Assembly (NCBI GenBank): GCA_023430425.1 | Contig: JAEZAR010000448.1 | Span: forward strand, 1-11,706 | Direction: 5' to 3' | Source: Actinomycetes bacterium | GTDB taxonomy: Bacteria > Actinomycetota > Actinomycetes > Actinomycetales > Cellulomonadaceae | Length of the DNA: 11,706 bases | Shown: positions 1-7,779 of the stretch, piece by piece | Position numbering within the stretch: position 1 is the first letter of the stretch | Layout: every line of letters begins with the position of its first letter | The notes under the pieces: model-generated | The model's input: the letters and a program-made list of their open reading frames with translations, nothing else | Database searches by the model: none | What the model was told of the DNA's origin: nothing | Position numbers and translations under genes: made by a program

Positions 1-836
1 TCCTGGCCGCGGCCGCGGCGGGGGAGCTGGGCGCCCTCCTCGTCGGCGGCGTCGACCCGGCCGACCTGCCCGACCCCGCGCTCGCCGCCCGCGCGCTGCG
101 CGAGGTGGGGTTCCTGGTCTCGCTCGAGGTGCGGGCGTCGGCCGTCACGGCGCTGGCGGACGTGGTCCTGCCCGTCGCGCCCCCCGTCGAGCGCGCGGGG
201 ACGTTCCTGAACTGGGAGGGCCGGCCACGGCCGTTCCCGCAGGCGCTGACGTCCACCCACATGCCCGACCACCGCGTGCTCGACGCGCTCGCGGACCGGA
301 TGGGCGTGGGGTTGGGCACGCGCACCCTGGCGCAGGTCCACGCGGACCTCGACCAGCTGGGTGGCTGGGACGGTGCCCGGGTCCCGGCGCCCGACGTGCC
401 GGCCGCCGAGCCCCCCGCCGTCGGCGAGGGGGAGGCCGTGCTCGCCACGTGGCACCTGCTGCTCGACACCGGCCGGCTGCAGGACGGCGAGCAGTTCCTG
501 GCCGGCACGGCGCAGCGCCCGGTGGCGCGGTTGTCGCCCGCGACGGCCGCCGGGATCGGGGTGGTGACCGGTGACGCGGTGACCGTGCGCGCCGTGGCGG
601 CGGGACACGGCTCGGGCCAGGTCACGCTGCCGGTCGTCCTCACCGCGATGCCCGACGGCGTGGTGTGGCTGCCCACGGCCTCGCCCGGCTCGACGGTGCG
701 CGCCACGCTGCGTGCCGACGCCGGGTCGCTGGTACGCGTGACGGCGGCGGCCCTGCGCGTGCCCGCGCCCGCGGGCGACGACGGCGGGGCCGAGGGCTCC
801 GAGCACGGCGCGTCCGAGAACGGGGGGCACCGATGA
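1..836 (+). CDS. nuoG: NADH-quinone oxidoreductase subunit G, C-terminal part (5' end outside window)
   Basis: This is the C-terminal 277 residues of the large iron-sulfur subunit of complex I, which passes electrons along the peripheral arm in the cytoplasm. The frame is open from base 3 to the TGA at 834-836. The first visible residues include [11 protein letters not shown], followed by [23 protein letters not shown], a pattern typical of the molybdopterin-oxidoreductase-like domain of NuoG, in which a cofactor is not normally bound. The last ~130 residues (from about [15 protein letters not shown]) resemble the molybdopterin dinucleotide-binding-like C-terminal beta-barrel, with [20 protein letters not shown] and [19 protein letters not shown]. 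The end is a short Gly/Glu-rich tail. The N-terminal [2Fe-2S] and [4Fe-4S] ligands lie outside the window. A GTG at 105 is only an internal codon. The stop overlaps the nuoH start by 4 bases. The family assignment rests on these motifs and on the operon order. Confidence 0.93.
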   Translation, partial: LAAAAAGELGALLVGGVDPADLPDPALAARALREVGFLVSLEVRASAVTALADVVLPVAPPVERAGTFLNWEGRPRPFPQALTSTHMPDHRVLDALADRMGVGLGTRTLAQVHADLDQLGGWDGARVPAPDVPAAEPPAVGEGEAVLATWHLLLDTGRLQDGEQFLAGTAQRPVARLSPATAAGIGVVTGDAVTVRAVAAGHGSGQVTLPVVLTAMPDGVVWLPTASPGSTVRATLRADAGSLVRVTAAALRVPAPAGDDGGAEGSEHGASENGGHR

Positions 837-2239
837 ACGTCTACGTCGCGCAGGCGGCCGACGACGCCGCCGCGGTCGTGGGGGCGGACTTCAGCAACGA
901 CACGTGGTGGATCGTGCTCGTCAAGGCGGTCGGGATCATCGTGTTCCTGCTGCTGAGCGTGCTCATGGCCATCTGGTTCGAGCGCAAGGTCGTGGGCCGG
1001 ATGCAGATCCGTCCGGGGCCCAACGTGCACGGCCCGTTCGGGCTGTTCCAGGCGATGGCCGACGCCGCGAAGCTCCTCCTCAAGGAGGACATCATGGTGA
1101 GCACGGCCAACCGGCTGGTGTACGTCGTCGCGCCGATGATCTCGGTGTTCTGTTCGCTGCTCGTGTTCGCGGTGATCCCCTTCGGCCCCGCCGTGAGCAT
1201 GTTCGGCGTCGTCACCCCGGTGCAGCTGACGGACTTCCCGGTGGCCGTCCTGTACATCCTCGCGGCGGCCGCGCTCGGCGTGTACGGCATCGTCCTCGGC
1301 GGCTGGTCGTCCGGGTCGACGTACCCGCTGCTGGGCGCCGTGCGCTCCACCGCCCAGGTGATCTCCTACGAGCTGGGCATGGGGCTGTCGCTGGTCAGCG
1401 TGTTCATCCTGGCCGGGTCGGCGTCGACGTCGCAGATCGTCGAGTCGCAGACCAGGATCTGGTGGTTCCTGCCGCTCCTGCCCGCCTTCGTGCTCTACAT
1501 CATCTCGATGGTCGGGGAGACCAACCGGCTGCCCTTCGACCTCCCCGAGGCCGAGGGCGAGCTGGTCTCGGGCTACATGACCGAGTACTCGTCGATGAAG
1601 TTCGCGTGGTTCTTCCTCGCGGAGTACATCAACATGCTCAACGTCTCGGCCGTGGCGACCACGCTGTTCTTCGGGGGCTGGCGTGCCCCCTGGCCGCTGT
1701 CGGCGATCGGCGACGGGGTCCTCAACACCGGCTGGTGGCCGGTGCTCTGGTTCCTCGTCAAGCTCTGGGCGTTCATGTTCTTCTTCGTCTGGGTGCGCGG
1801 GACCCTCGTGCGCTTCCGCTACGACCAGTTCATGCGCTTCGGCTGGAAGGTGCTCATCCCGGTCGGCCTGGCGTGGGTCGTCGCCGTCGCGGGCGTCCAG
1901 GGCGTGCGGCAGTTCGTCGACGTCGAGCTCACGACGCTGCTGTGGGTGCTCGCCGGGATCGCGGCCGTCGCGACGGTGGCCATGTTCGTCATCCCGGAGA
2001 AGCCGGCGGTACCCGACGGCGCCGCGGGCGACGGCACGACGGGGCGGGACCGGCGCCGCTTCGACCCGTTCGAGGGCGGGTACCCGGTGCCACCGCTGCC
2101 CGGGCAGGAGCTCCCGCCGTCCCCGCGCCGCCGACTGCGCACGCAGACGCCGGCCCCGGACGCCGGACCGGCCGCGACCGCGACCATCGAGGCGGGCCCC
2201 GTCGAGGGGACCGCCGGCAAGGAGGAGCCGCGTGGCTGA
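833..2239 (+). CDS. nuoH: NADH-quinone oxidoreductase subunit H
   Basis: NuoH is the membrane subunit that forms the quinone chamber at the junction of the two arms of complex I. The 468-residue product has the diagnostic loops: [15 protein letters not shown] (residues 50-64), [12 protein letters not shown] (about 171-182) and [15 protein letters not shown] (234-248). Hydrophobic segments lie at about 26-48, 97-118, 137-158, 181-200, 210-230, 259-280, 303-326, 340-360 and 367-386. That is nine, one more than the eight usual in proteobacterial NuoH. After them comes a hydrophilic Pro/Arg-rich tail (387-468) containing [15 protein letters not shown] from residue 410, a motif I associate with actinobacterial NuoH. 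The protein is therefore much longer than the ~325 residues of E. coli NuoH. The ATG at 833 overlaps the nuoG stop (ATGA). A longer open frame starting at 665 lies inside nuoG and is not used. Confidence 0.97.
   Translation: MNVYVAQAADDAAAVVGADFSNDTWWIVLVKAVGIIVFLLLSVLMAIWFERKVVGRMQIRPGPNVHGPFGLFQAMADAAKLLLKEDIMVSTANRLVYVVAPMISVFCSLLVFAVIPFGPAVSMFGVVTPVQLTDFPVAVLYILAAAALGVYGIVLGGWSSGSTYPLLGAVRSTAQVISYELGMGLSLVSVFILAGSASTSQIVESQTRIWWFLPLLPAFVLYIISMVGETNRLPFDLPEAEGELVSGYMTEYSSMKFAWFFLAEYINMLNVSAVATTLFFGGWRAPWPLSAIGDGVLNTGWWPVLWFLVKLWAFMFFFVWVRGTLVRFRYDQFMRFGWKVLIPVGLAWVVAVAGVQGVRQFVDVELTTLLWVLAGIAAVATVAMFVIPEKPAVPDGAAGDGTTGRDRRRFDPFEGGYPVPPLPGQELPPSPRRRLRTQTPAPDAGPAATATIEAGPVEGTAGKEEPRG
2219..2225 (+). 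promoter_or_regulatory. Shine-Dalgarno sequence of nuoI
   Basis: AAGGAGG at 2219-2225 is a near-perfect ribosome binding site placed 6 bases before the GTG at 2232. It lies within the last codons of nuoH and settles the choice of the GTG, rather than a much earlier in-frame start, for nuoI. It is the strongest such site in the window. Confidence 0.85.
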
Positions 2240-2978
2240 CAAGGACATCACCCGCCGGGGGCCGGGCGAGGTCGACCGACCCGGCACCCCGGACCCCGGC
2301 TACACGCCGGTGCGTCCGCAGAAGAAGGGCCTCGCGCGGGCGCTCGACCCGGTCGCGGGGTTCGGCGTCACCATCTCCTCGATGTTCAAGCCGACGGTCA
2401 CCGAGCAGTACCCGTTCGAGAAGACGCCGACCAAGCCGCGGTACCACGGCCGCCACCAGCTCAACAGGTACCCCGACGGCCTCGAGAAGTGCATCGGCTG
2501 CGAGCTGTGCGCGTGGGCGTGCCCGGCCGACGCGATCTACGTCGAGGGCGCCGACAACACGCCCGGCGCCCAGTTCTCGCCGGGCGAGCGGTACGGCCGC
2601 GTCTACCAGATCAACTACCTGCGCTGCATCTTCTGCGGCCTGTGCATCGAGGCCTGCCCGACGCGGGCGCTGACGATGACCAACGAGTACGAGCTCGCCG
2701 GCCCCACCCGGCGCGGGATGATCTACGAGAAGCAGGACCTGCTCGCCCCGCTCGGCGACGGGATGCTGGCCGCGCCGCACCCGATGGTGCCCGGGACCGA
2801 GGACACGGACTACTACCGTGGCGCCGTGTCCGGGACGGTCCCGGAGCAGGTCGACTGGGTGGCCGAGCACCGGCCCGACGACCCGTCGCTCGCGGCCCTG
2901 CTCGAGGCCCGCGGGACGGGGTCACCCGGCGGTACGGGACGCCCGACGGGCGCGACGACGAGAGGGAAGGGCCGATGA
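2232..2978 (+). CDS. nuoI: NADH-quinone oxidoreductase subunit I (2x[4Fe-4S])
   Basis: NuoI is the ferredoxin-like subunit that carries clusters N6a and N6b, relaying electrons from NuoG to cluster N2 and quinone. The 248-residue product has two classical four-Cys motifs: C87-x2-C90-x2-C93-x3-C97-P ([12 protein letters not shown]) and C132-x2-C135-x2-C138-x3-C142-P ([12 protein letters not shown]). The N-terminal part contains [19 protein letters not shown], the amphipathic segment that anchors NuoI against NuoH. Conserved [12 protein letters not shown] follows the second cluster. The C-terminal ~30 residues are a Gly/Thr-rich tail with no recognisable fold. The product is longer than E. coli NuoI (about 180) because of both termini, as is common in actinobacteria. 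The GTG start is supported by the AAGGAGG just upstream. It overlaps the end of nuoH by 8 bases, and its own stop overlaps the nuoJ start. Confidence 0.97.
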   Translation: MADKDITRRGPGEVDRPGTPDPGYTPVRPQKKGLARALDPVAGFGVTISSMFKPTVTEQYPFEKTPTKPRYHGRHQLNRYPDGLEKCIGCELCAWACPADAIYVEGADNTPGAQFSPGERYGRVYQINYLRCIFCGLCIEACPTRALTMTNEYELAGPTRRGMIYEKQDLLAPLGDGMLAAPHPMVPGTEDTDYYRGAVSGTVPEQVDWVAEHRPDDPSLAALLEARGTGSPGGTGRPTGATTRGKGR

Positions 2979-3832
2979 CGACGGTGTCCGCCACGGCCGG
3001 CGGCGTCCTGGCCTCCCTCGCCGAGACGGGCCGCACGAGCGGCGGCGAGGAGGTCCTGTTCTGGGTGCTGGCCCCCGTCATGGTGATCGCCGCGCTCGGC
3101 CTGGTCTTCGCGCGCCGGACGGTCTACGCCGCGATGAGCGTCGTGCTCGTCATGGTGTGCCTCGCGGTGCTCTACGTGGCGCAGGAGGCCCCGTTCCTCG
3201 GCATCGTCCAGGTCATCGTCTACACCGGCGCGGTGATGATGCTGTTCCTGTTCGTGCTCATGCTCGTGGGCGTGGACACGGCGGAGACGTTCACCGACGC
3301 CCTGGGCGGCCACCGCTGGATCGCCGCGCTCCTCGGCGTCGGGCTCGGCGCGGTGCTCGTCTCGGTCTCGCTGACCGCGGCCGACGTCGAGCCGCGCGGC
3401 CTGGTCGAGGCGAACGCTGCGGGCAATCCCGAGGGGGTCGCGCGGGTCCTGTTCGGCGACCACGTCGTCACGCTCCAGGTGGTCGGGATCCTGCTCATCA
3501 CCGCGGCGGTCGGGGCGATCGTGCTCACCCACCGCGAGCGCCTCGCGCGCCGGATCGGCCAGCGGGAGCGCGCGGCGGCGCGGGTCGCCGCCGGCGAGGT
3601 CCTCACGCCGCTGCCCGCACCGGGCGTGTACGCGCGGAGCAACGCGATGGACGTGCCGGCGCTCGGTCCCGGCGGCCGGCCGATCGAGGAGTCCGTGTCC
3701 CGCGTCCTGCGCGTGCGCGGCCAGGAGCGGTCCGTCGAGGACGTGCACGCCCACCTCGAGCCGGACGCCGTCGGCGCCGCCGGCGAGGTGGCGCCCGAGC
3801 GCGCGATCACCGGTGAGGAGCAGGTGCGGTGA
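2975..3832 (+). CDS. nuoJ: NADH-quinone oxidoreductase subunit J
   Basis: NuoJ is a small membrane-arm subunit between NuoH and NuoK whose third helix helps couple quinone chemistry to proton pumping. In this 285-residue product five hydrophobic segments are visible at about 27-47, 50-70, 74-100, 115-133 and 164-187. The third contains [18 protein letters not shown], the conserved signature of the family, with the Tyr-Thr-Gly that marks the helix irregularity. After the fifth segment a 100-residue hydrophilic tail begins with the strongly basic [18 protein letters not shown], which by the positive-inside rule places it in the cytoplasm, and goes on with [20 protein letters not shown]. coli NuoJ (about 184 residues) lacks such a tail. 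The ATG overlaps the nuoI stop (ATGA) and is preceded by AGGGAAGG at 2963-2970. The stop overlaps the nuoK start. Confidence 0.95.
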   Translation: MTTVSATAGGVLASLAETGRTSGGEEVLFWVLAPVMVIAALGLVFARRTVYAAMSVVLVMVCLAVLYVAQEAPFLGIVQVIVYTGAVMMLFLFVLMLVGVDTAETFTDALGGHRWIAALLGVGLGAVLVSVSLTAADVEPRGLVEANAAGNPEGVARVLFGDHVVTLQVVGILLITAAVGAIVLTHRERLARRIGQRERAAARVAAGEVLTPLPAPGVYARSNAMDVPALGPGGRPIEESVSRVLRVRGQERSVEDVHAHLEPDAVGAAGEVAPERAITGEEQVR

Positions 3833-4128
3833 ACCTCAGCAACTACCTGGTCCTCGCGACGATCCTGTTCTCGATCGGGGCGCTGACGGTCCTCGTGCGG
3901 CGCAACGCCATCGTGGTCTTCATGGGTGTCGAGCTCATGCTCAACGCCGCCAACCTCGCGTTCGTCACGTTCGCGCGGATGCACGGGGACCTCACCGGAC
4001 AGGTCGTGGCGTTCTTCGTCATGGTCGTGGCCGCCGCAGAGGTGGTGGTGGGCCTCGCGATCATCGTCGCCATCTACCGCACGAGGCGCTCGGCCTCCGT
4101 CGACGACGTCAACCTCCTGAAGAGCTGA
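3829..4128 (+). CDS. nuoK: NADH-quinone oxidoreductase subunit K
   Basis: NuoK is the smallest antiporter-related membrane subunit (MrpC-like) of complex I, and contributes to the half-channel between NuoJ and NuoN. The 99-residue product has three hydrophobic helices and matches the usual length of about 100. The two membrane-embedded glutamates known to be important in E. coli (E36 and E72) correspond here to E35 in [16 protein letters not shown] and E71 in [13 protein letters not shown]. The GTG start is chosen because it begins the conserved N-terminus [10 protein letters not shown], overlaps the nuoJ stop by 4 bases (GTGA) and is preceded by GAGGAG at 3815-3820 with 8-base spacing. A 10-base gap separates its stop from the preferred nuoL ATG. 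Confidence 0.97.
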   Translation: MNLSNYLVLATILFSIGALTVLVRRNAIVVFMGVELMLNAANLAFVTFARMHGDLTGQVVAFFVMVVAAAEVVVGLAIIVAIYRTRRSASVDDVNLLKS

Positions 4129-4131
4129 GGA
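4127..4131 (+). promoter_or_regulatory. Shine-Dalgarno sequence of nuoL overlapping the nuoK stop codon
   Basis: GAGGA at 4127-4131 shares its first two bases with the TGA stop of nuoK. It lies 7 bases before the ATG at 4139, and only 4 bases before the in-frame GTG at 4136. The spacing favours ATG 4139 as the nuoL start. Re-initiation by ribosomes ending nuoK is likely. Confidence 0.6.
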
Positions 4132-4138
4132 CCGGGTG

Positions 4139-6160
4139 ATGACGACTGCCCTCGGCGGCCTGGCCGCCGCCGTGACCACCGGCGTGATCACCGCCGTCGA
4201 CCCCGCGGCCGCCGCGCCCGCCGACGGTGCGGCGGGCCTCGCGTGGCTGCTCGTGGCCCTGCCGCTCGCCGGCGCGGCCGTCCTGCTGCTCGCCGGGCGC
4301 CGCAGCGACCGGTGGGGCCACCTGCTCGGCGTCGCGACGCCGGTCGCCGCCTTCCTCGTGGCCGCCGTCGTCTGGCTCCAGATGCTCGGCGCCGAGGGCG
4401 GCGAGCGGGTGCGGGAGGTCGCGCTCGGCACCTGGCTGCCGGGCGAGACCTTCGCGGTGGACCTCGCCCTGCGGGTCGACCCGCTGTCGATGACGTTCGT
4501 GCTCCTGGTGACCTTCGTCGGCTCGCTCATCCACGTGTACTCGATCGCGTACATGGCGCACGACCCGCACCGGCGCCGCTTCTTCGCCTACCTCAACCTG
4601 TTCGTCGCGGCCATGCTCCTGCTGGTGCTGGCGGACTCGTACGTGCTCCTGTTCGTCGGCTGGGAGGGCGTGGGTCTCGCGTCGTACCTGCTCATCGGGT
4701 TCTGGGACCACGAGCGGCCGAACGCCGTCGCGGCGAAGAAGGCGTTCGTGGTCAACCGCGTGGGGGACATCGGCCTGCTCGTCGCGATCATGACGATGGT
4801 CTTCCTCTTCGGCACCACCGACATCGGGACGGTGGGCGCGTCCGCCGCCGGCGCGGGCGAGGGGTGGGCGACGACGATCGGCCTGCTCCTCCTGCTCGCC
4901 GCGTGCGGCAAGTCGGCCCAGTTCCCGCTGCAGTCGTGGCTGGGCGACGCGATGGCCGGCCCGACGCCCGTGTCCGCCCTCATCCACGCCGCGACGATGG
5001 TCACGGCCGGCGTCTACCTCGTGGTCCGCTCGGGCGCCGTGTACGCGGCCGCGCCGACCGCTCTCCTCGTGGTGGCGGTCGTCGGTGCGATCACCCTGCT
5101 CTTCGGCGCGATCGTCGGCTGCGCGAAGGACGACATCAAGAAGACCCTCGCCGCCTCGACGATGTCCCAGATCGGCTACATGATGCTGGCCGCCGGGCTC
5201 GGCCCGATCGGCTACGCGTTCGCGATCTTCCACCTGCTCACCCACGGCTTCTTCAAGGCGGGGCTGTTCCTCGGCGCCGGCTCGGTGATGCACGGGATGG
5301 ACGACCAGGTGGACATGCGACGCTTCGGCGGCCTGGCGCGGTACATGAAGGTCACCTGGGTGACGATGGCGCTCGGCTGGCTCGCGATCATCGGCGTCCC
5401 GCCGTTCTCCGGGTTCTGGAGCAAGGACCGCATCGTCGAGTCCGCGTACGCGCTCGAGGGCGCCTGGGAGCCGTGGGTGTTCGGCACCGTCGCCCTCGTC
5501 GGCGTCGGGATCACCGCGTTCTACATGTCGCGCCTGTTCTTCATGACCTTCCACGGCTCGCGTCGCTGGGACGACGGCAGCGGCACCGTGCCGGGCGTCC
5601 CGGGCGGGTCGACCTCGACGTCGGTGCAGCACCCGCACGAGTCGCCGGCGCTCATGACGTGGCCGATGATCCTGCTCGCCGTCGGCTCGGCGGTCCTCGG
5701 CGGCGCGCTCGCGATCGGCGGGGCGTTCACCACCTGGCTGGAGCCCGTGACGGGGCACGTCGAGCACCACGAGCCCGTGGTGCCCGTGCCGGTGATCATG
5801 GGCGTGACGTTCGTGCTCATCCTCGCCGGGGCGTTCCTCGCGTGGCGGCAGTACGCGGCGGCCCCCGTCGCCGTCGTCGCCCCGCGCGGGTCGGCCCTGA
5901 CGCGGGCCGCACGCCGGGACCTGTACGCCGACGACGTCAACGAGGCGCTGCTCATGCGGCCCGGCCAGTACCTGACCCGGTCGCTCGTCTTCGCCGACCG
6001 CCAGGTCGTCGACGGCACCGTGACCGGCGTCGCCCGCGGCACCGCCGGCTCCGGGGAGCTGCTGCGCCGCCTGCAGACGGGCTTCGTCCGCTCCTACGCC
6101 CTGCAGATGGTGCTGGGCATCGTCGTGCTGGTCGCCGTCGTCCTGGCCGTCCGGATCTGA
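4139..6160 (+). CDS. nuoL: NADH-quinone oxidoreductase subunit L
   Basis: NuoL is the distal antiporter-like proton pump of complex I. The 673-residue product has the expected landmarks: [23 protein letters not shown], the [15 protein letters not shown] helix with E176, [16 protein letters not shown] with K258, the [17 protein letters not shown] segment, [17 protein letters not shown] with K334/K335, and [12 protein letters not shown]. These are the key charged residues of the two half-channels. The C-terminal region ([14 protein letters not shown] to the final hydrophobic helix ending AVVLAVRI) fits the lateral helix and the last transmembrane anchor that are special to NuoL. Before the first hydrophobic segment ([16 protein letters not shown]) there is an Ala-rich stretch of about 30 residues, longer than in the homologues I recall. 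In-frame GTGs at 4172 and 4184 could be alternative starts, but lack a convincing ribosome site. GTG 4136 would add one residue. Confidence 0.97.
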   Translation: MTTALGGLAAAVTTGVITAVDPAAAAPADGAAGLAWLLVALPLAGAAVLLLAGRRSDRWGHLLGVATPVAAFLVAAVVWLQMLGAEGGERVREVALGTWLPGETFAVDLALRVDPLSMTFVLLVTFVGSLIHVYSIAYMAHDPHRRRFFAYLNLFVAAMLLLVLADSYVLLFVGWEGVGLASYLLIGFWDHERPNAVAAKKAFVVNRVGDIGLLVAIMTMVFLFGTTDIGTVGASAAGAGEGWATTIGLLLLLAACGKSAQFPLQSWLGDAMAGPTPVSALIHAATMVTAGVYLVVRSGAVYAAAPTALLVVAVVGAITLLFGAIVGCAKDDIKKTLAASTMSQIGYMMLAAGLGPIGYAFAIFHLLTHGFFKAGLFLGAGSVMHGMDDQVDMRRFGGLARYMKVTWVTMALGWLAIIGVPPFSGFWSKDRIVESAYALEGAWEPWVFGTVALVGVGITAFYMSRLFFMTFHGSRRWDDGSGTVPGVPGGSTSTSVQHPHESPALMTWPMILLAVGSAVLGGALAIGGAFTTWLEPVTGHVEHHEPVVPVPVIMGVTFVLILAGAFLAWRQYAAAPVAVVAPRGSALTRAARRDLYADDVNEALLMRPGQYLTRSLVFADRQVVDGTVTGVARGTAGSGELLRRLQTGFVRSYALQMVLGIVVLVAVVLAVRI

Positions 6161-6168
6161 GGGGAACC

Positions 6169-7779
6169 ATGACCGACCCGACCTTCCCCTGGCTCACCGC
6201 CCTCGTGGTGGTGCCGCTGCTGGGCGCGCTGGTGGTGTGGGGCCTGCCGGCCGGCGCCCGGCGCTGGGCCCGCCACGTTGCCGTGGGCGTCTCCCTGCTC
6301 GAGCTCGTGCTCGCCGGCCTCGCGCTCGCGGCGTTCGACGTGGGCGACGCGGCGGCCGTCCAGCTCACCGAGCAGGTCGCCTGGATCCCGGCGTTCGGCG
6401 TGAGCTACGCCCTGGGCGTCACCGGGCTCGGCCTGAGCCTCATCCTGCTGTCGCTGCTGCTCGTGCCGGTCGTGCTGCTCGCCGCGTGGCGCGAGCACCC
6501 CGACGCGGACGGCGACGGCGGACGGCGGATCCGCACCTACGTCGCGCTGGTCCTCGTCCTCGAGGCGTTCATGGTGGCGGTGTTCGCCGCGCGCGACGTC
6601 TTCCTCTTCTACGTGCTCTTCGAGGCGATGCTCGTCCCGGTGTACTTCATGATCGGGATGTTCGGCGGCGCGCAGCGGCGCTACGCCGCCGTGAAGTTCC
6701 TCATCTACTCCCTCGTCGGCGGCCTGGTCATGCTCGTCGGCGTCATCGCCCTGGGCCTGTCCGGACCGGGCGGGCCGGACGGCTTCCTCGTCGACACCCT
6801 CGTCGGTGTCGAGCACGGCACGTGGACGGGCCGCCTCCTCTTCGGCTCCTTCTTCTTCGCCTTCGCGATCAAGGCGCCCATGTGGCCGGTCCACACCTGG
6901 TTGCCCGACGCCGCGGAGCAGGCACCCGCGGGGACGAACGTGCTGCTCGTCGGCGTGCTCGACAAGGTCGGCACGTTCGGGATGATGACGCTCTGCCTGA
7001 CGCTGTTCCCCGAGGCGTCCCGGTGGGCGGCGCCCGTGGTGATCGCGCTGGCCGTGGTGTCGATCCTCTACGGCGCGTTCCTGGCGATCGGCCAGGAGGA
7101 CCTCATGCGCCTCATCGCCTACACGTCGGTGAGCCACTTCGGGTTCATCGTGCTCGGCATCTTCGCGTTCACCTCGGTGAGCATCGAGGGCGCGTCGCTG
7201 TACATGCTCACGCACGGGCTGTCGACGGGCGCGCTCTTCCTCGTCGCCGGCTTCCTCGTCCGCCGGTGGGGGACCGCGCGCATCAGCGAGCTGGGCGGGC
7301 TGCGCACGGTGGTGCCGGTGCTGGCGGGCACGTTCCTCGTCGCCGGCCTCTCGGCCCTCTCGCTGCCCGGGACCGCGCCGTTCGTCAGCGAGCTGCTCGT
7401 GTTCGTGGGGACGTTCGCCGCGAACAAGGCCGCCGCCGTGGTCGCCACCCTCGGGGTCGTGCTCGCGGCGCTCTACGTGCTGCTGACCTACCAGCGCATC
7501 TTCACCGGGCGGGTGCGCGAGGGCCTGGCCGCGCATCCCGACCTGTCCGCGCGCGAGCGGTGGGCCGTCGGGCCCCTCCTCGCGGCGATCGTGGTGCTGG
7601 GCCTGTGGCCCGCACCGGCCCTGGACCTCGTGCGCGAGCCCGCCGCCGCGGTCCAGGAGGCGGTGGGGGCGCCGGACCCGACCAGCGAGCCGGCCGCGGC
7701 CGGTCCCAGCGCCGACGCGCCGGCGGGTGACGCCGTCGGCGTACCGAGCGGCGCCGAGCAGAACGGGAGCGACCAGTGA
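6169..7779 (+). CDS. nuoM: NADH-quinone oxidoreductase subunit M
   Basis: NuoM is the middle antiporter-like proton pump, between NuoL and NuoN. The 536-residue product shows LFYVLFEAMLVPVYFMIGMF with E152 (E144 in E. coli), FAIKAPMWPVHTWLPDAAE with K235 (K234 in E. coli), LLVGVLDKVGTFGM with K266 (K265 in E. coli), and DLMRLIAYTSVSHFGFI. These are the family signature residues. After the last hydrophobic helix (LLAAIVVLGLWPAPALDLV) there is a tail of about 50 residues rich in Ala, Pro, Ser and Gly that has no recognisable fold. The ATG at 6169 follows GAGGGGA (6159-6165), which overlaps the nuoL stop, with short spacing. The same frame stays open far upstream through nuoL, but that is a high-GC artefact. 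The stop overlaps the nuoN start. Confidence 0.97.
   Translation: MTDPTFPWLTALVVVPLLGALVVWGLPAGARRWARHVAVGVSLLELVLAGLALAAFDVGDAAAVQLTEQVAWIPAFGVSYALGVTGLGLSLILLSLLLVPVVLLAAWREHPDADGDGGRRIRTYVALVLVLEAFMVAVFAARDVFLFYVLFEAMLVPVYFMIGMFGGAQRRYAAVKFLIYSLVGGLVMLVGVIALGLSGPGGPDGFLVDTLVGVEHGTWTGRLLFGSFFFAFAIKAPMWPVHTWLPDAAEQAPAGTNVLLVGVLDKVGTFGMMTLCLTLFPEASRWAAPVVIALAVVSILYGAFLAIGQEDLMRLIAYTSVSHFGFIVLGIFAFTSVSIEGASLYMLTHGLSTGALFLVAGFLVRRWGTARISELGGLRTVVPVLAGTFLVAGLSALSLPGTAPFVSELLVFVGTFAANKAAAVVATLGVVLAALYVLLTYQRIFTGRVREGLAAHPDLSARERWAVGPLLAAIVVLGLWPAPALDLVREPAAAVQEAVGAPDPTSEPAAAGPSADAPAGDAVGVPSGAEQNGSDQ

Noticed and set aside
105..836. GTG at 105 as a start of a separate gene
   Set aside because: The frame is open upstream to the window edge with NuoG-like sequence ([11 protein letters not shown]), so this GTG is an internal Val codon of truncated nuoG.
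904..2673. Long plus-strand open frame across nuoH and nuoI
   Set aside because: It encodes Arg/Gly/Ala-rich low-complexity sequence out of frame with two fully recognisable genes, so it reflects the lack of stop codons in GC-rich DNA.
4109..5770. Long minus-strand open frame (553 codons) opposite nuoL
   Set aside because: Its product is rich in His, Arg, Glu and Asp with no fold or motif, which is the usual antisense shadow of a GC-biased gene. The plus strand holds a complete canonical nuoL.
4243..6168. Apparent nuoL-overlapping upstream extension of nuoM (possible fusion)
   Set aside because: The open frame upstream of ATG 6169 is Arg-rich shadow sequence of nuoL. The nuoM family N-terminus begins at the ATG, which has a ribosome site.
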